NCBI GenBank assembly: GCA_942159475.1
Contig: OW804094.1
Coordinates: 51,208,966-51,272,965, forward strand
Source of the DNA: Sthenelais limicola
Lineage: Eukaryota; Annelida; Polychaeta; Phyllodocida; Sigalionidae
Direction: 5' to 3'
DNA length: 64,000 bases
Shown here: positions 12,801-22,520 of the stretch, piece by piece
Layout of the letters: every line of letters starts with the position of its first letter
How positions within the stretch are numbered: position 1 is the stretch's first letter
Notes under the pieces: generated by a model
Seen by the model: the letters and a program-made list of their open reading frames with translations, nothing else
The model's database searches: none
What the model was told of the DNA's origin: nothing
Position numbers and translations under genes: made by a program

Positions 12801-13874
12801 AACTATAATTCCTTATAACGTTAACCTTCCCATAATTATATTCGTAAAGCATTTCCTGCATGGGTGATAAACCAATTACCAAATTGCCCATATAGCCAAA
12901 TATTCGGTATACACTTAGTTACAACAGCCTGTATGTAAATTATAACCATGCACAAATTAAACACAAGGAGGTGTTACAGATTTCGACATTTGGTCCATAT
13001 ACTGTTATGAGCTCTAGGATTATCCAGCCAGAATAATTCATAGTTCAATTAATTCAACAGTGCCCATATATGGCATCTCAGAGGGAGATCTTTTAGTTTA
13101 CACCCGCCAACCCATTTTCAATGTTTCCCTGCTCATCATGTAGATTTACCTTAGCCGTGGTCCATAAACTACTATCAATTCAATACGTTAAACAAGTTAT
13201 CCAATACATCACTTTATTATATGCGCATTCCACTTGAGAGATGCGAAGAGTGCAATAAAAAATATCTTTATCGTACATGTATACCATAAAAAGGGTTTCT
13301 TTTAGTTATCAGATAATTCATGACGGTTCATAACCCAAAACAAAGGTTTATACTTCAATATTTTTGTATACAAGGGCATATAATAACTAGTGAATGGAAC
13401 TCGCTACTAGTAGTTGGGAATCTTTATTGGACTCGTTTGCTACGTAATCCCGTCCAATTAATATTCAATTACTAGCACCAAGTTTCATTCTCTCTATATA
13501 TCAACACTATAAACATTATATTTTCTCGCATAGAATAAATCGATATAATCAATTCATATGAGAAGTAAAATTAACTATATATGAAAGAAAAATGATTAGT
13601 CCCACAGAGCTGAGAACTGAGAATCTGACCCATTCCTATAATTCCGAAGTCGAGACATTCTGATAAGAATTTTGCTATAACTTATTTATAATCTACAATT
13701 AGTGACTCACCTCTTTGAAGGGAACCAAAGAGTTTTGACTTTTTCCTGACCCAAGGCTCCAGTATATTGAGTTCATCCTTGTCACGTTCATGTGGGGGCT
13801 TGGAGAGGCAGGCCACACACTTTTCATAGATGAACGCCATTCCTTGTACCTTAGCTCCTCCCGGTAATCTAGTC
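5912..13874 (-). CDS. Gene 1: tandem cyclic-nucleotide-binding domain protein (CNBD1/CNBD2-like), nine exons
   Basis: Exons in transcript order: 13711-13874, 9887-9943, 9615-9702, 9034-9158, 8521-8638, 8167-8358, 7838-7930, 7271-7479, 5912-6801. All phases agree, and from the ATG at 13840 they give 633 residues. Residues 1-43 carry a KPPHER-type N-terminal helix motif. CNB domain A spans about 63-172, with cassette FGELALLSEDCVRTAS (Glu141, Arg151). CNB domain B spans about 174-365: YFILSGEV near 233-240, then a roughly 95-residue insert, then the cassette GDVEFLLSLNKYHASAV with Glu341 but His350 where Arg is expected. The tail after about 400 is polar and probably disordered. The family senses cAMP or cGMP; mouse CNBD2/CRIS acts in sperm. 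Relationship to CNBD1/CNBD2 is my inference. Domain A looks able to bind ligand, domain B looks degenerate. The start is chosen because gene 2 has Met at the same place; upstream exons cannot be excluded. Confidence 0.85.
7271..7479 (-). CDS. Gene 1 exon 8 (charged insert inside CNB domain B)
   Basis: The exon encodes a Lys/Asp/Gln-rich insert starting DGIRKTDKKDAAQKLRKF, a short proline run, then TEKVNLCYLGEGQLL, which returns to the CNB fold just before cassette B. The acceptor is CAGCAG|G and the donor TTAG|GTACCT. The insert is likely a flexible surface loop. Confidence 0.82.
7838..7930 (-). CDS. Gene 1 exon 7 (CNB domain B strand and insert)
   Basis: The correct frame reads GEVKLVVDPETQHEQF and continues to NINLLRDG. 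The longer open frame through the same DNA (7685-8011) is a shadow. The acceptor is ATCCGCAG and the donor GCAG|GTAAGA. It is 93 bases against 123 in gene 2, a difference of ten codons in the insert. Confidence 0.85.
8167..8358 (-). CDS. Gene 1 exon 6 (hinge helix and start of CNB domain B)
   Basis: The exon encodes the domain A/B hinge helix (SVARVIEKEY) and the DWAQKWKKHLAIAM helix, then FKQGDIGDRLYFIL of domain B. The donor is AAG|GTTGGT, a weak GT site, but it joins in phase to GEVKLV in the next exon. Gene 2 encodes the same stretch without the exon 5/6 intron. Confidence 0.88.
8521..8638 (-). CDS. Gene 1 exon 5 (phosphate-binding cassette A)
   Basis: The exon encodes GDGAAFGELALL, then SEDCVRTASI and the following strand. 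Glu141 and Arg151 are the residues that hold the ribose hydroxyl and the cyclic phosphate in known CNB domains. The donor is ACAG|GTATTA and the acceptor TCTGCAG. Confidence 0.9.
9034..9158 (-). CDS. Gene 1 exon 4 (CNB domain A, middle strands)
   Basis: The exon encodes FYIILKGSVAVLI, a canonical CNB strand pair, and then an acidic loop with DVDDDAENE before the cassette. The acceptor is CCTTGCAG and the donor TTAG|GTAAAA. The loop is ten residues shorter than in gene 2. Confidence 0.85.
9615..9702 (-). CDS. Gene 1 exon 3 (start of CNB domain A)
   Basis: The exon encodes TVLDVIKHCEF followed by the beta-strand segment DEPVIVQGEKGY. The acceptor is TTTGCAG and the donor ACAG|GTAATA. It is 88 bases long, exactly like the matching exon of gene 2. 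QGEKG is the usual turn between the first CNB strands. Confidence 0.85.
9887..9943 (-). CDS. Gene 1 exon 2 (small linker exon)
   Basis: This 57-base exon encodes TIHMSNLKPVKARIGYCI and sits between tandem AGAGAG acceptor choices and a GTTTGT donor. Only use of the third AG keeps phase with exon 1, giving a Glu at the junction. The residues form the link between the N-terminal helix and the first CNB helix. The acceptor choice is the least certain splice site of the gene. Confidence 0.6.
10396..11356. mobile_element. TTAA-flanked inverted-repeat element (piggyBac-type target) in intron 1 of gene 1
   Basis: The element proper is 10400-11352. It begins GGCCGTCGCACACAGTC and ends with the near-perfect inverse GACTGTGTGCGTCGGCC. 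TTAA lies directly outside both ends, the target duplication made by piggyBac-superfamily elements. Many sub-terminal copies of words such as AAATCGTGA, CACGATTT and GTGTGTGCA occur within about 200 bases of each end. No transposase frame remains, so it is non-autonomous. Confidence 0.75.
11427..11494. repeat. Hairpin-family element, deleted copy (H1)
   Basis: GTTAACTAAC pairs with GTTAGTTAAC across a core containing CGTTGCTACGCAACTCG. It is an inverted, internally deleted copy of 20050-20146, sharing the flank GTTAACCTGTATTTATTT. It lies in intron 1 of gene 1. Confidence 0.6.
12073..12140. repeat. Hairpin-family element, partial copy (H5)
   Basis: It starts AAATAGAGAGAATGGAAC, then GCCGGTATTCGAAAA and GGACGAGATT, in the same order as at 41431-41490. 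AAGGATAT and ATATCCTT form a short stem. The core seen in the other copies is missing, so it is probably truncated. Confidence 0.45.
13408..13500. repeat. Hairpin-family element (H2)
   Basis: Arms at 13408-13432 and 13452-13474 are imperfect inverted repeats around the loop TCGTTTGCTACGTAATCCC. The right flank reads, inverted, TATAGAGAGAATGAAAC, as in the copies at 12073 and 41431. It lies in intron 1 of gene 1. Confidence 0.6.
13711..13874 (-). CDS. Gene 1 exon 1 (first recognisable coding exon)
   Basis: The donor is GAG|GTGAGT and the possible upstream acceptor is CTGCAG|GACT. From ATG at 13840-13838 the frame runs 43 codons plus one base, ending in FGSLQR. It aligns with gene 2 exon 1 (MAFIYEK against MALTYEK; WVRKKSKLF against WFRKKSDLF). 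The frame stays open upstream of the ATG through the acceptor, so this may be an internal exon or the 5' untranslated part of the first exon. Confidence 0.75.
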
Positions 13875-14540
13875 CTGCAGGTAGAAATTATGCATTTTGG
13901 TAAAAAGAACGCAATCTTAGATCTTGTTGCTGTTAGTGTCCATTACCAATGTGTGGCCCAGAGACGCTTTATGACACAGTGAGGGCACGGGTCTATTGAC
14001 TCGAGACCGACGAGAAGTTTATAAGTGGACGTGTGCATTACCAAATTTAAGAAATAATGATGTCTCAGGTTCTTACAACCTCAACTGCAGAGAATGCTTT
14101 GTCCCACTACCTGACACTCACGCCTATATATGGTTCCTGACGTGGTGACATTTATTATTGCACAGCAGAACACATTCTATATTTTCACAGAAAGGTTAAT
14201 TGAAATGATTTGATTGCCTACATTGGCGCATCATAGCTTGACTGAGGGGAACGATCATTCTCATGTTAACAATGTTAGACGGCAATATGTAAATTTAGGT
14301 AAATTTACATATAATATGATTAACGGGTAAATGACCTTTTATTCTTCTATCATCAGCCTTTAAAGACCAACAGACGATTTAATAAACGATAACATTGAAT
14401 TAAAAACATTTCCAGCCGTTACCTACTTCCAGGCTAGTTTGGCTTTGTAGAGAAAACTATTTCTGTATAACACAGATTTTGGAATATTGACAATTAAATT
14501 TCTCCTGTTCTTTGCATGGCTTCTGGTTGATAATGGTCTT
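13875..14540. other. Upstream of gene 1, nothing recognised
   Basis: No TATA-like promoter or upstream exon could be supported. An upstream exon of gene 1 may lie here or further right. Confidence 0.35.
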
Positions 14541-14965
14541 TTATCTAGGTTTTTGTCCGAAAATGATAGATGGAAGACACTCTCCCGGATATGAATCTCT
14601 CTTCTTTTTTTCTTTTTTCAATATTTTTAAATTTGAGAACTCTTTGTCTACATTCGGCTTTTTGTTCACTTTAAAAAAAGAGCGTACAGAGGAATTTAAC
14701 AGAGATTGTAGTCTCTCAAACATCTTTGCAGACGTAGATGAATAAAAGATATCGCCATAATCAATTGGTATAATCAATATTTTGACGATGTCAGTTTTAT
14801 ACGTTTTTATTTAATATATAACTCGATTGTCTGAGTAAGTTTACTTTCCATCTTACTTCATCGATTACAAGTTGTATATGATTGTTGAATGTTAATTTCT
14901 CATCAATCACTGAACCCAACCATCAATTCAGGGTTTTAGATGTTCATGAGAGAGAATAAGTGTTG
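14541..14965 (-). pseudogene. LINE reverse-transcriptase C-terminal fragment, frameshifted
   Basis: The minus strand reads LGSVIDEKLTFNNHIQLVID, then a Lys/Arg-rich helix, then, after a frameshift near 14800, IPIDYGDIFYSS and MFERLQSLLNSSVRSFF. These match the order 'YLGv.iD..l.f..Hi' then 'ilP.l.YGd.vY......LQ..qN..vR' of the region after the catalytic motifs in CR1/Jockey/L2-type non-LTR retrotransposons. The copy is dead through frameshift and truncation. Confidence 0.75.
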
Positions 14966-16970
14966 ATTCGTTTCATGACAAGACACATTTCAGAACTGAA
15001 ATAATTGTAACTTTCAAACTCAAACCCAAGTGTAAAATGGTGAAATCTGAATTTATATTACCTCAATCTTGTCATAAATTATCTATAATGTACTTTCATA
15101 ATTCCGGAATATTCTGGAGCTCTCAGAGAAATGTACCTCCAATTTGTACCTGGGCAATCACACATGCACAATACGCAATACCAACAAGAGATAAGAGACT
15201 CGACGTTCTCAAAAGAAAATTTATAATGTCGCTGAACTTATAGTTGTGTGTGTTCCTTCTGCAACTATGAAAGTAATCTGCAATCGAACTGGCGAGTGCA
15301 ATAATGATATAAGAGGAAGAGAGAACACCTGATGTTACCTTATATTTGTTGGGCATCTATACGGATGAAAAGTGTCGATATGAACACGCTCCGGATAGTA
15401 CTGTACGTTGTTCAAGTAAAAGAGACAACTACTAAATGGCCAGCACTACGCCTCCGCTTACCAAGAGCGCTCAATATACTTTGCCGCACAGTACTTCCAA
15501 TTCCTCCCACCCATGCATGAGGGATTACAAGCTAATCTAGTTCAAAACCATAAAGTACCCCACACTGCTATATAAAATAGTCGGGCGTTTTGTTTTCAGA
15601 ACAATTGCTTATCAACTTGAGCCTAGCTTGGTCTCCTTTCCAACAATGAAAAATTAGATAGGCATTCACGCAACAGGTAGAGCACTATTTCACTTCAAGT
15701 AGGTTATGGGAAAATTGTAAAATATCTTTAGAGGACCCTAATATCTATTATGTTTATGTTGGAGATGATATCCGTCATGTTAAAGTTCGATGCGACCAAG
15801 CTATTATCATAACTACTTTTTTCACCACTGAGAATAACACCTTTGATGTAATGTGCGTTTCAGAATAAAACATTGTCAATCAATCAGCTTGGGTAAAGGA
15901 TTAAGTCTTTAAAGAATTAAGCATGCAAAGAGATAATTGAAAGGCTGTATGCCATTTACCAACAAAGAATCCCATTCCCGGATTAATGACCTCTTAAAAA
16001 TATTGATGACTACATTATATTTGGAATGAAAAAAAAATCTTATATCAATCATATTACAACATACACAATTCAGAGTCTGGTCCATCATAAAGTTATAATG
16101 GACTGGTAAAATATATTGCACTCTTTTGTGATTATTTCACACCATTAAAGGGGTACTCAACGAAATGACCCCAAATGCGGCCCCTAAGGGTCAGATGACC
16201 AAAACAATGACAACAGAAATGATAGTTACCTAGGAACAACATAGAACTCACATCTCACTGGTCCTGCATGCTATTCTAGACAAGGTGCGACCACCCGCTT
16301 TTTCCCAAGAAAAAGTCATAAACATTTCTGATGTCGCCCTACTTACTTGGTCCTTCACTAATAGCTATGACTGCCGTAATGAATTTGCTCTGTTTCGAAC
16401 ATTTCCTCCTACTGACTAAGCCACTGAGTATTAGAAATCAACAGCTCCTGACTTAAAACTGACTTCATTTAAGCAAAATTTCTCTCGTATCTCGCCAATA
16501 AATCAATCCAAACGAAAAGCTACCCACATTCAAAAAGCATCCATATAGCTTCCCAGTAACTGCAACCATGCTACCCCGTCAGCCTCACTCTGATTCATGG
16601 TGTGCACACGGTGTCGGTATGAGTGTAGGGCTTATTTACAACATACGCCCTATGCTAAATATTGCTTATTTAACCTAGCAACTCAAAAGCTAACGTGTAC
16701 CTTTTCTACAGACGTGAGGTAACATCATAATAATTTGATTTACTGTCATTTATTTCTTATGTTGCATTTTCTAATTTTATCTTACGCTCTACTCACAGAA
16801 AATCTCAGGTGTCATGGGTTCATAGCTTCCAGGCACAGCTATAAATAAACTAAATATAGGAACAAAAATGAGTCTTCAAGGCATGCTTGTAAAGCATTTT
16901 CCTATACAATGCAGAGCTATGGATACCAATGAAGAAGAAAGAAAATAAGATCACCTCATTTCAATGAAGG
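14966..16970. other. No gene recognised
   Basis: Short open frames only. A 77-codon minus-strand frame at 15123-15356 has a hydrophobic stretch but no flanking splice or family support, and I do not call it. Confidence 0.4.
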
Positions 16971-17190
16971 CTACTGAGAAGGGCCATAAAGATCAGATGG
17001 CCCAACAAACCACACCAGAAAAATGGAGTAGCGTAATAAAGAAAAGAAGAATAAGGTGGTATGGGCATGTAATAAGACAGAAAATGCCCTAGAGGAGGCA
17101 CTAAGAAAAGTAAAGAAAGGAAAGGGCGGGCAGTCTGCTGCAGAAAGACCTAGACACTCAAACATGACAACAGACTCCATGAGTCTGGAC
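16971..17190 (+). pseudogene. LINE ORF2 C-terminal fragment, frameshifted
   Basis: The plus strand reads KRRIRWYGHVIRQKMP and then, after a stop and frame change, EEALRKVKKGKGG and a RP-containing run. This is the 'R+RWyGHV.R' motif and basic tail typical of the C-terminus of many LINE ORF2 proteins. Nothing upstream restores a reverse transcriptase. Confidence 0.65.
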
Positions 17191-17239
17191 CATCGCTCCG
17201 CAGAGCCCTTACCCTATAAAGTCACAAACCTAGATATCA

Positions 17240-17640
17240 CGCAACTGCATGCTTCTTGTACCACATACTTTCTTATCCTCAGGAGCTTGGTCTCTTGTCT
17301 TTTAGAACCTCTCAAACCATGCTCGTTGTCAGGATTATATATACCAACTTTAGAAAGTCTCAGCTCCATTTCACCCTGCCAGCTGAGGTCTCAACCATGC
17401 GTTTCCTCAAGGTTTTCGGACTATTTTGAATGGGCTGTCCCATTTAGCCCATTTAGCACAATATTTATTAAATGCCTTTGGAGGGTAATATCTATACACC
17501 AAGTCATGTACTTTAAACGACCGGGAATGAGTCTTCATATCATATACATGTGGGCTTCTATGACACATTTTCAGTGTCTTCTTCACAAAATCGTGAGACT
17601 TATGCAGTTTCAGACGGCCAGACAATTAAAATTAACCTGG
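17240..17640 (-). pseudogene. Ty3/gypsy-type integrase C-terminal fragment
   Basis: The minus strand at 17625-17407 reads a helix with HKSHDFVKKTLKM, then YDMKTHSRSFKVHDLVYRYY, then KWDSPFKIVRK. This matches the integrase tail 'R+K.yYD.......F.vGDlVy......K....W.GPy.V'. The usual Gly before Asp is His. A stop follows, and downstream frames continue weak similarity to about 17240. It is an isolated fragment without LTRs nearby. Confidence 0.75.
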
Positions 17641-17649
17641 AAGTAATCC

Positions 17650-19260
17650 GGCTTCTGGCTATTGCAATGGTGATGATGCAAACAGTTTCCCCCAGTAACA
17701 GTAGATTAATTTACTGAATCTTTTCTATATCAACCTTTTTCATATTCCAATGCATTCCCCATGCCTTATAACATAGAAAAAGTGCATTCACACTTGTGTA
17801 CATGTTTATTCTATCCCAAGTTATGGAGTTTCAAAGTTTTAGTGGCGACCATTTTTATTTTCAACTGTCACAGGTTTTCCTACGGGAATTTAAATCTTTT
17901 GAAATATGTTATATGATCTATGGATTCAGAATGTATGATGGGAAACATAGCCTTTTATGTCATGTATGTCAATTTACATTCGAGGAATAATATGTATTCC
18001 TCCACCCTGAACCTGGGATGATTTCTGTAGGATTTACACTGACATACAACTCTCATAATTCCTTGGGAAATGGTGGCTATGCAAATTTCCCTATTAGGTG
18101 GGCGACGTTGACGTTGGTCAAAGTAGGGCCCTAGCATCCAATGTAGGAGACCTAAGTGTTCCCCTTTTGCAACTGTACAATTATATAGATTTCTGGTTGT
18201 TATTGGTTAAGGGTCATGCTTTGCGAATTATTATTCGCTCACCCCCAGAATCAAGAATACAGCATTGTGGGAGCGAATTTTTATGTGTTGTTGTCAGGTT
18301 TCCCGAGTTGTGAAGAGCAGCCTAGCACTAGACTAGCCCTCGTCTGCTAAGACTGCAGTTGTTTATAGAGCCCTAGTGCAAGTCTAGGCGCTCCCCATTC
18401 ATGGAATGTCTTATTCCTCAGTCGAGGGGGTAGTGACTCAATTTGATTGTCATTTTAATTGAACTTTTGTTTATAAAAAAAAATATCAAAGACTAAGCAA
18501 GTCTAGCCTAGCACGAGTGAAATTGCCAGGGGTGAGAATGAGTTGTTTTAGTTGCTTGAACGACCTTGAGGCTTGGGGTTATAAAATGATTACTAACCTA
18601 TATTTCGAGTCTGCTCGTACAATAATGTTTGCCTTTAATGTCGGTCATTAATTCATTATCAACTACCGCTTTTCAACTAATCCTAACACAGGAAAACTAA
18701 TCTCAAGTGTAGGAAATAATATGATAGGATGTAACGAGGTTGGTAACTGACTTACCGTATACGATGCCCACAAGAAGCCGTAGGCTTCGAGTGATATCCC
18801 TGGTCGGAAAAAAACTGGCTATTTTGGGGTCTGGGGCTCCGACGATAACGAAACGTTAGGATCACTACTATAATATTACAAACTTCATGATAAAAATACC
18901 ATATCAACAAAACGTCGTTGTCTGTTTTTTATGTGAAAACCAATGTTACATTTTATACTTATAATGTGTGTGATATTGACCATCACCTTTGGAACTCGAA
19001 ATACTAGGATGGTACTATTTATAATGGCGTATATTGGTTAAATGAGTTAAGTTACATTTAAATGTTTTCTCGTATTAAAAAGCCCTAGATCTTGTTGGTA
19101 ATTGGAATGTAGGAATGCCAAAGACCCAAATTGGTTTCCGGGATCATGGCACCTTTAATCTCAACTGAGGACACTTCAGTACTTAAATATGGAGCTTAAT
19201 CAGTCCCATACACTACACTAAGTGAGGGATTAGTTTAGCCCAACAAAAGTGATCGCCCAG
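17650..19260. other. No gene recognised
   Basis: No supported exon or mobile element. The stretch 18300-18420 repeats CTAGTGCAAGTCTAG-like words, and poly(A) lies near 18475. Confidence 0.4.
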
Positions 19261-19266
19261 CTACTC

Positions 19267-19700
19267 TTATATGCCTTTGGCTAGAATGTTGCATTTTTTG
19301 TTACAACGAAATAAAAGATTTCTTCTTGGAAATACATTTTTTAAGTATATTAAAAGGAAGATATTAAAAAGGAGTTGGACAAGAAATTGGTGTGTCGCTA
19401 GTATATAAAAAAAGATATAGAAAAGCATACAATGTTTACAAATAACTTGTTGAGCCATATTTTTTATTTGTTTTAAATGCTTCAAGGGTTCTGATATTTC
19501 GCTAATAATGCCTGCAGTTACTTCGTTCCACGACTGGGCAGTTTTTACTGTTATAGAATTTTGACCAAGTTTTGTTCTAAAATGGGGTATTTTTAATATG
19601 GAAGCATCAAAGTTTCTAGTTTGTCTATTTGGGAGGATTTGGGGTTCCATAATCGTGTAAGGCTAGTGTTCTTAGATGAGTTATTCTACGATTTATTAAA
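19267..19700 (-). pseudogene. LINE ORF2 3'-end fragment
   Basis: The open frame on the minus strand contains TRNFDASILKIPHFRTKLGQ, then NSITVKTAQSWNEV. This is the 'tR....l..P..Rt..gq.sf...gp..WN.lp' block near the end of CR1/Jockey-type ORF2 proteins. The part after it (VICKHCMLFYIFFYI...) is AT-rich and looks non-coding. With the fragments at 14.5 and 51.2 kb it may represent one LINE family. Confidence 0.65.
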
Positions 19701-20037
19701 AATGGTATTCTTTCTTTGTTATGTAACACATTAGTGGGCGCTTGTGGAAGGTGGAAGGTTTAGGACTATCTTGAGTGCACGGTTAACTTTGGTTATTAGA
19801 TTTGATTATGAAATTGATCGATTATAATCCTAATTTTGTTTTGTTTTTTTATTTAGTATTTTTATACAGCACATCTTCTGTAATAACAACAAACAAGTAC
19901 ATTGTACAATGAAGTTCTAATAATGAATTGAGGACATTAACATTGAGATATGGGCTCACAGATGATAATTCAATACAGAATTACCATGGTCTTCCGTCCA
20001 AAGTCCAAAATAAGACCAAAGGTCAAGATCAGAAATA

Positions 20038-20146
20038 AAATAAATACAGGTTAACTAACGAGTTGGTTGAAGGAGCGTGAATATTGCACGAGTTGCGTAG
20101 CAACAAGTGCAATATTCTAAGTGACTGAAACCAACTCGTTAGTTGC
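20038..20146. repeat. Hairpin-family element, most complete copy (H3)
   Basis: The outer arms AACTAACGAGTTGGTT (20053-20068) and AACCAACTCGTTAGTT (20129-20144) are a perfect 16-base inverted repeat. Inner arms GAATATTGCAC and GTGCAATATTC (20079-20089, 20107-20117) are also perfect. The tip is GAGTTGCGTAGCAACAA. A deleted, inverted relative lies at 11427-11494. Confidence 0.7.
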
Positions 20147-20650
20147 TTTCATGCTTTCAATCATGAAAAAAATTGAGTCATGAATTTGAATTTCACGGGT
20201 AATCTTAGTAAAAAAAAACTAGATTGGTTGCCATGAAAATCCCACGTAAATCACTAGTGAAATATGCACTATGCGTAAATCACTCTAGATATGTTGTTTT
20301 TGGTGCAATGCGTGTATAATAAAATGAAATAAATTTAGAAATTATTAGTTTGGTAAATCTAGTGGCAGCGTGAAGGCGCATGCTCTTAGTTGGTGTAAGA
20401 TTGGAGTATTTTGGGGCAGCGTGAAAGTACAGCATGCACTTTGTTCGTATTAGGGTATAGTTGGTCTGTGGATGTAGCGGCAGCGTGAAGATGCAGCATG
20501 CTCTTTGAAATTTGTTGGTTTTTGGCTATATGGCCAGGGGATCTAGTTGTATTTTGTCAGGTTTGGAGAGGTTTTTGAACTGTTCGTAAGAGGGTGTGTA
20601 TTTTTTGTTGATGTGAGCGAATTATATGCCTGTTAACAAATTATTATTAA

Positions 20651-20825
20651 GCCTGATATCCACTTACATGTCGGTCAGAGCCACGCGGTCACCGTCAATC
20701 GGTCGCACGCACTTTTTGACCGACGTGCGAGTGGATACCGAAGCGACGGTCAATCGGTCGCATGTCGCATGACCGATTAACCGTCCATGCCTCCCGTTTG
20801 ACCGTCGCACCTCCGGTCAAAGAAT
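20651..20825. repeat. GACGGTC-rich foldback repeat, copy A
   Basis: GATATCCACTTACATGTCGG and its near-inverse CCGACGTGCGAGTGGATACC (20720-20739) bound a short GC-rich unit. Inverted words CGGTCAATCGGTCGCA and ATGACCGATTAACCGTC follow. GC content is far above the surroundings. The family recurs at 22360-22520. Confidence 0.55.
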
Positions 20826-22360
20826 TGAACAGGCAATTAATTACGTGTGGGTAGACGGTTAACGGGAGCCAAGGCACACTTATTTTTTTGTTTTTGTGTC
20901 TTTATGGCCTTACCGAAGTTAGTTATTATCTCTGATACCTCTGGTTGACACATGTGACCAATATGCAGTACATTTGTACATTTATTTTAAATTTATTTTT
21001 ATCATTTCATTTGATTTTTATTAATCTAGGGCCATTTTGGGCATATTTTACTGCTTATTTCGATATGTGGGTGTTTTCCTGGTGCCAAATAAGCTTATGA
21101 CCATTTTGGTGAAAGGTTTGGAGTTCATCTGTACATTTATTTCTATCATTTCTATTGATTTATGATTTATCATTGGTATTTTTAGTGATTATTATGAATA
21201 TTTCGACTTAAAAAGTGGAAATATGTATGAGTATTTGTTAGTATTAAGTAATATTTTTTACTCTGAGCATTGTATTATTGCCCCCAGTGATGACGATGTT
21301 ATTTTTTTAAAAAATATTTTTATTGGCCAAGACATTTAACAAAATTCAATTAATAACGACGATTGGGTCTTGATCGATACTTCTGTGTGCTAGATGTACG
21401 CTCTATACTATGGCTGGCTCTAGTATCAAAAGGTCACAACTTGATACGGCGATGCTACTATATAGGTGCCCCCATATCCCAGGCCTCATATCCACATACG
21501 GATTGCTAGAGAGAGAGAGAGAGAGAGTGACAGAAAGAGAGAGAGAGCCCCAGTCATAAATGCTACATTCACTGGTCAAAGGCTGGCCATGACATCTATA
21601 TTGATGAGCGATAATTCGCCCGGCCGTAAAGCGATCACGTGCGACCAGAGAAAGACGCATTAAACACGCCGCAAAATAATCATATATTTAAGCAATTGTG
21701 AACCGTGTTTTGGTCTAAAACCTATCACCCATGTCTTACCCCTGATAAACACCCTTAGGGTGGGACAGTTTGCCATCATACATAGACATGGCAAGGAGGT
21801 TCTGTTCTTTGATTAAAATCTAGATTTATTCAGATCGGACCAGTTTAAGTGAGGATTTAAAGCTTTCTTTCTATTTAAAATTAAGGTATTTCCCATTTTT
21901 GCCATTACCAGGTATGTTCCATTCGTGGGGAATTTGGTAACTTCACAGAAGTGAACAGGAATGAACAGGAGGCTCATCAAGATCATAAGCACCTTTAGTT
22001 TGGCAAAAAAAATCCAGAAAAAACAATTAATTTAGAATTCGAAATTAATTAATGATTTAAATAATAATCATTGCGAAGGTACATATCAAAATTAAATAAT
22101 ATGCAGGTCAATCAGGAACAATAAGAATAATATAAGAAGTCTCACTAGCCCACTCTCTCTAGTTGCTAAAAATCCAGTCCCATAACACAAGGCAGTGAAC
22201 ATGGCTCTGTTTGCCAAGCCTATTTTTAAAATATATATTTCAAATTAATATATCTAGTAATATCAAGGAGAGTTTGGTAGAGTCTGGAGATCGATGATTT
22301 GCTAATATATATGTAGAAATATGACCAGAAATGCCCATACAGTAATAAATCAAATGTCTG
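20826..22360. other. No gene recognised; GA microsatellite
   Basis: AT-rich DNA with a (GA)n tract interrupted once at about 21507-21547. No exon or retroelement domain is seen. Confidence 0.4.
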
Positions 22361-22520
22361 GTGGTCCCTAGGGGACCGTCCGACGGTGACCATGTGGGCT
22401 CTTTTTGACGTGCAAGTAAATACCGAGGACGGTCAAAAGTGGCCATCGGTGGTAACCGTTTGACCGTCCCCTCTGGACACTCTTGACGGTCGTTCCAACC
22501 GACGTGTAAGTAGATACCAT
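22360..22520. repeat. GACGGTC-rich foldback repeat, copy B
   Basis: It shares with copy A the words TTTTTGACGTGCAAGTAAAT (22401-22420), GACGGTCAA, ACCGTTTGACCGTC and CCGACGTGTAAGTAGATACC (22499-22518). It abuts the 3' end of the DIRS-like recombinase remnant. Confidence 0.5.

Noticed and set aside
15123..15356. 77-codon minus-strand frame with a hydrophobic stretch
   Set aside because: No family match by eye, and it sits in LINE-bearing intergenic DNA; probably chance.
17056..17646. 196-codon plus-strand frame
   Set aside because: Its first part is a LINE C-terminal fragment out of frame, and the rest runs antisense to a gypsy integrase fragment, so it is not one gene.
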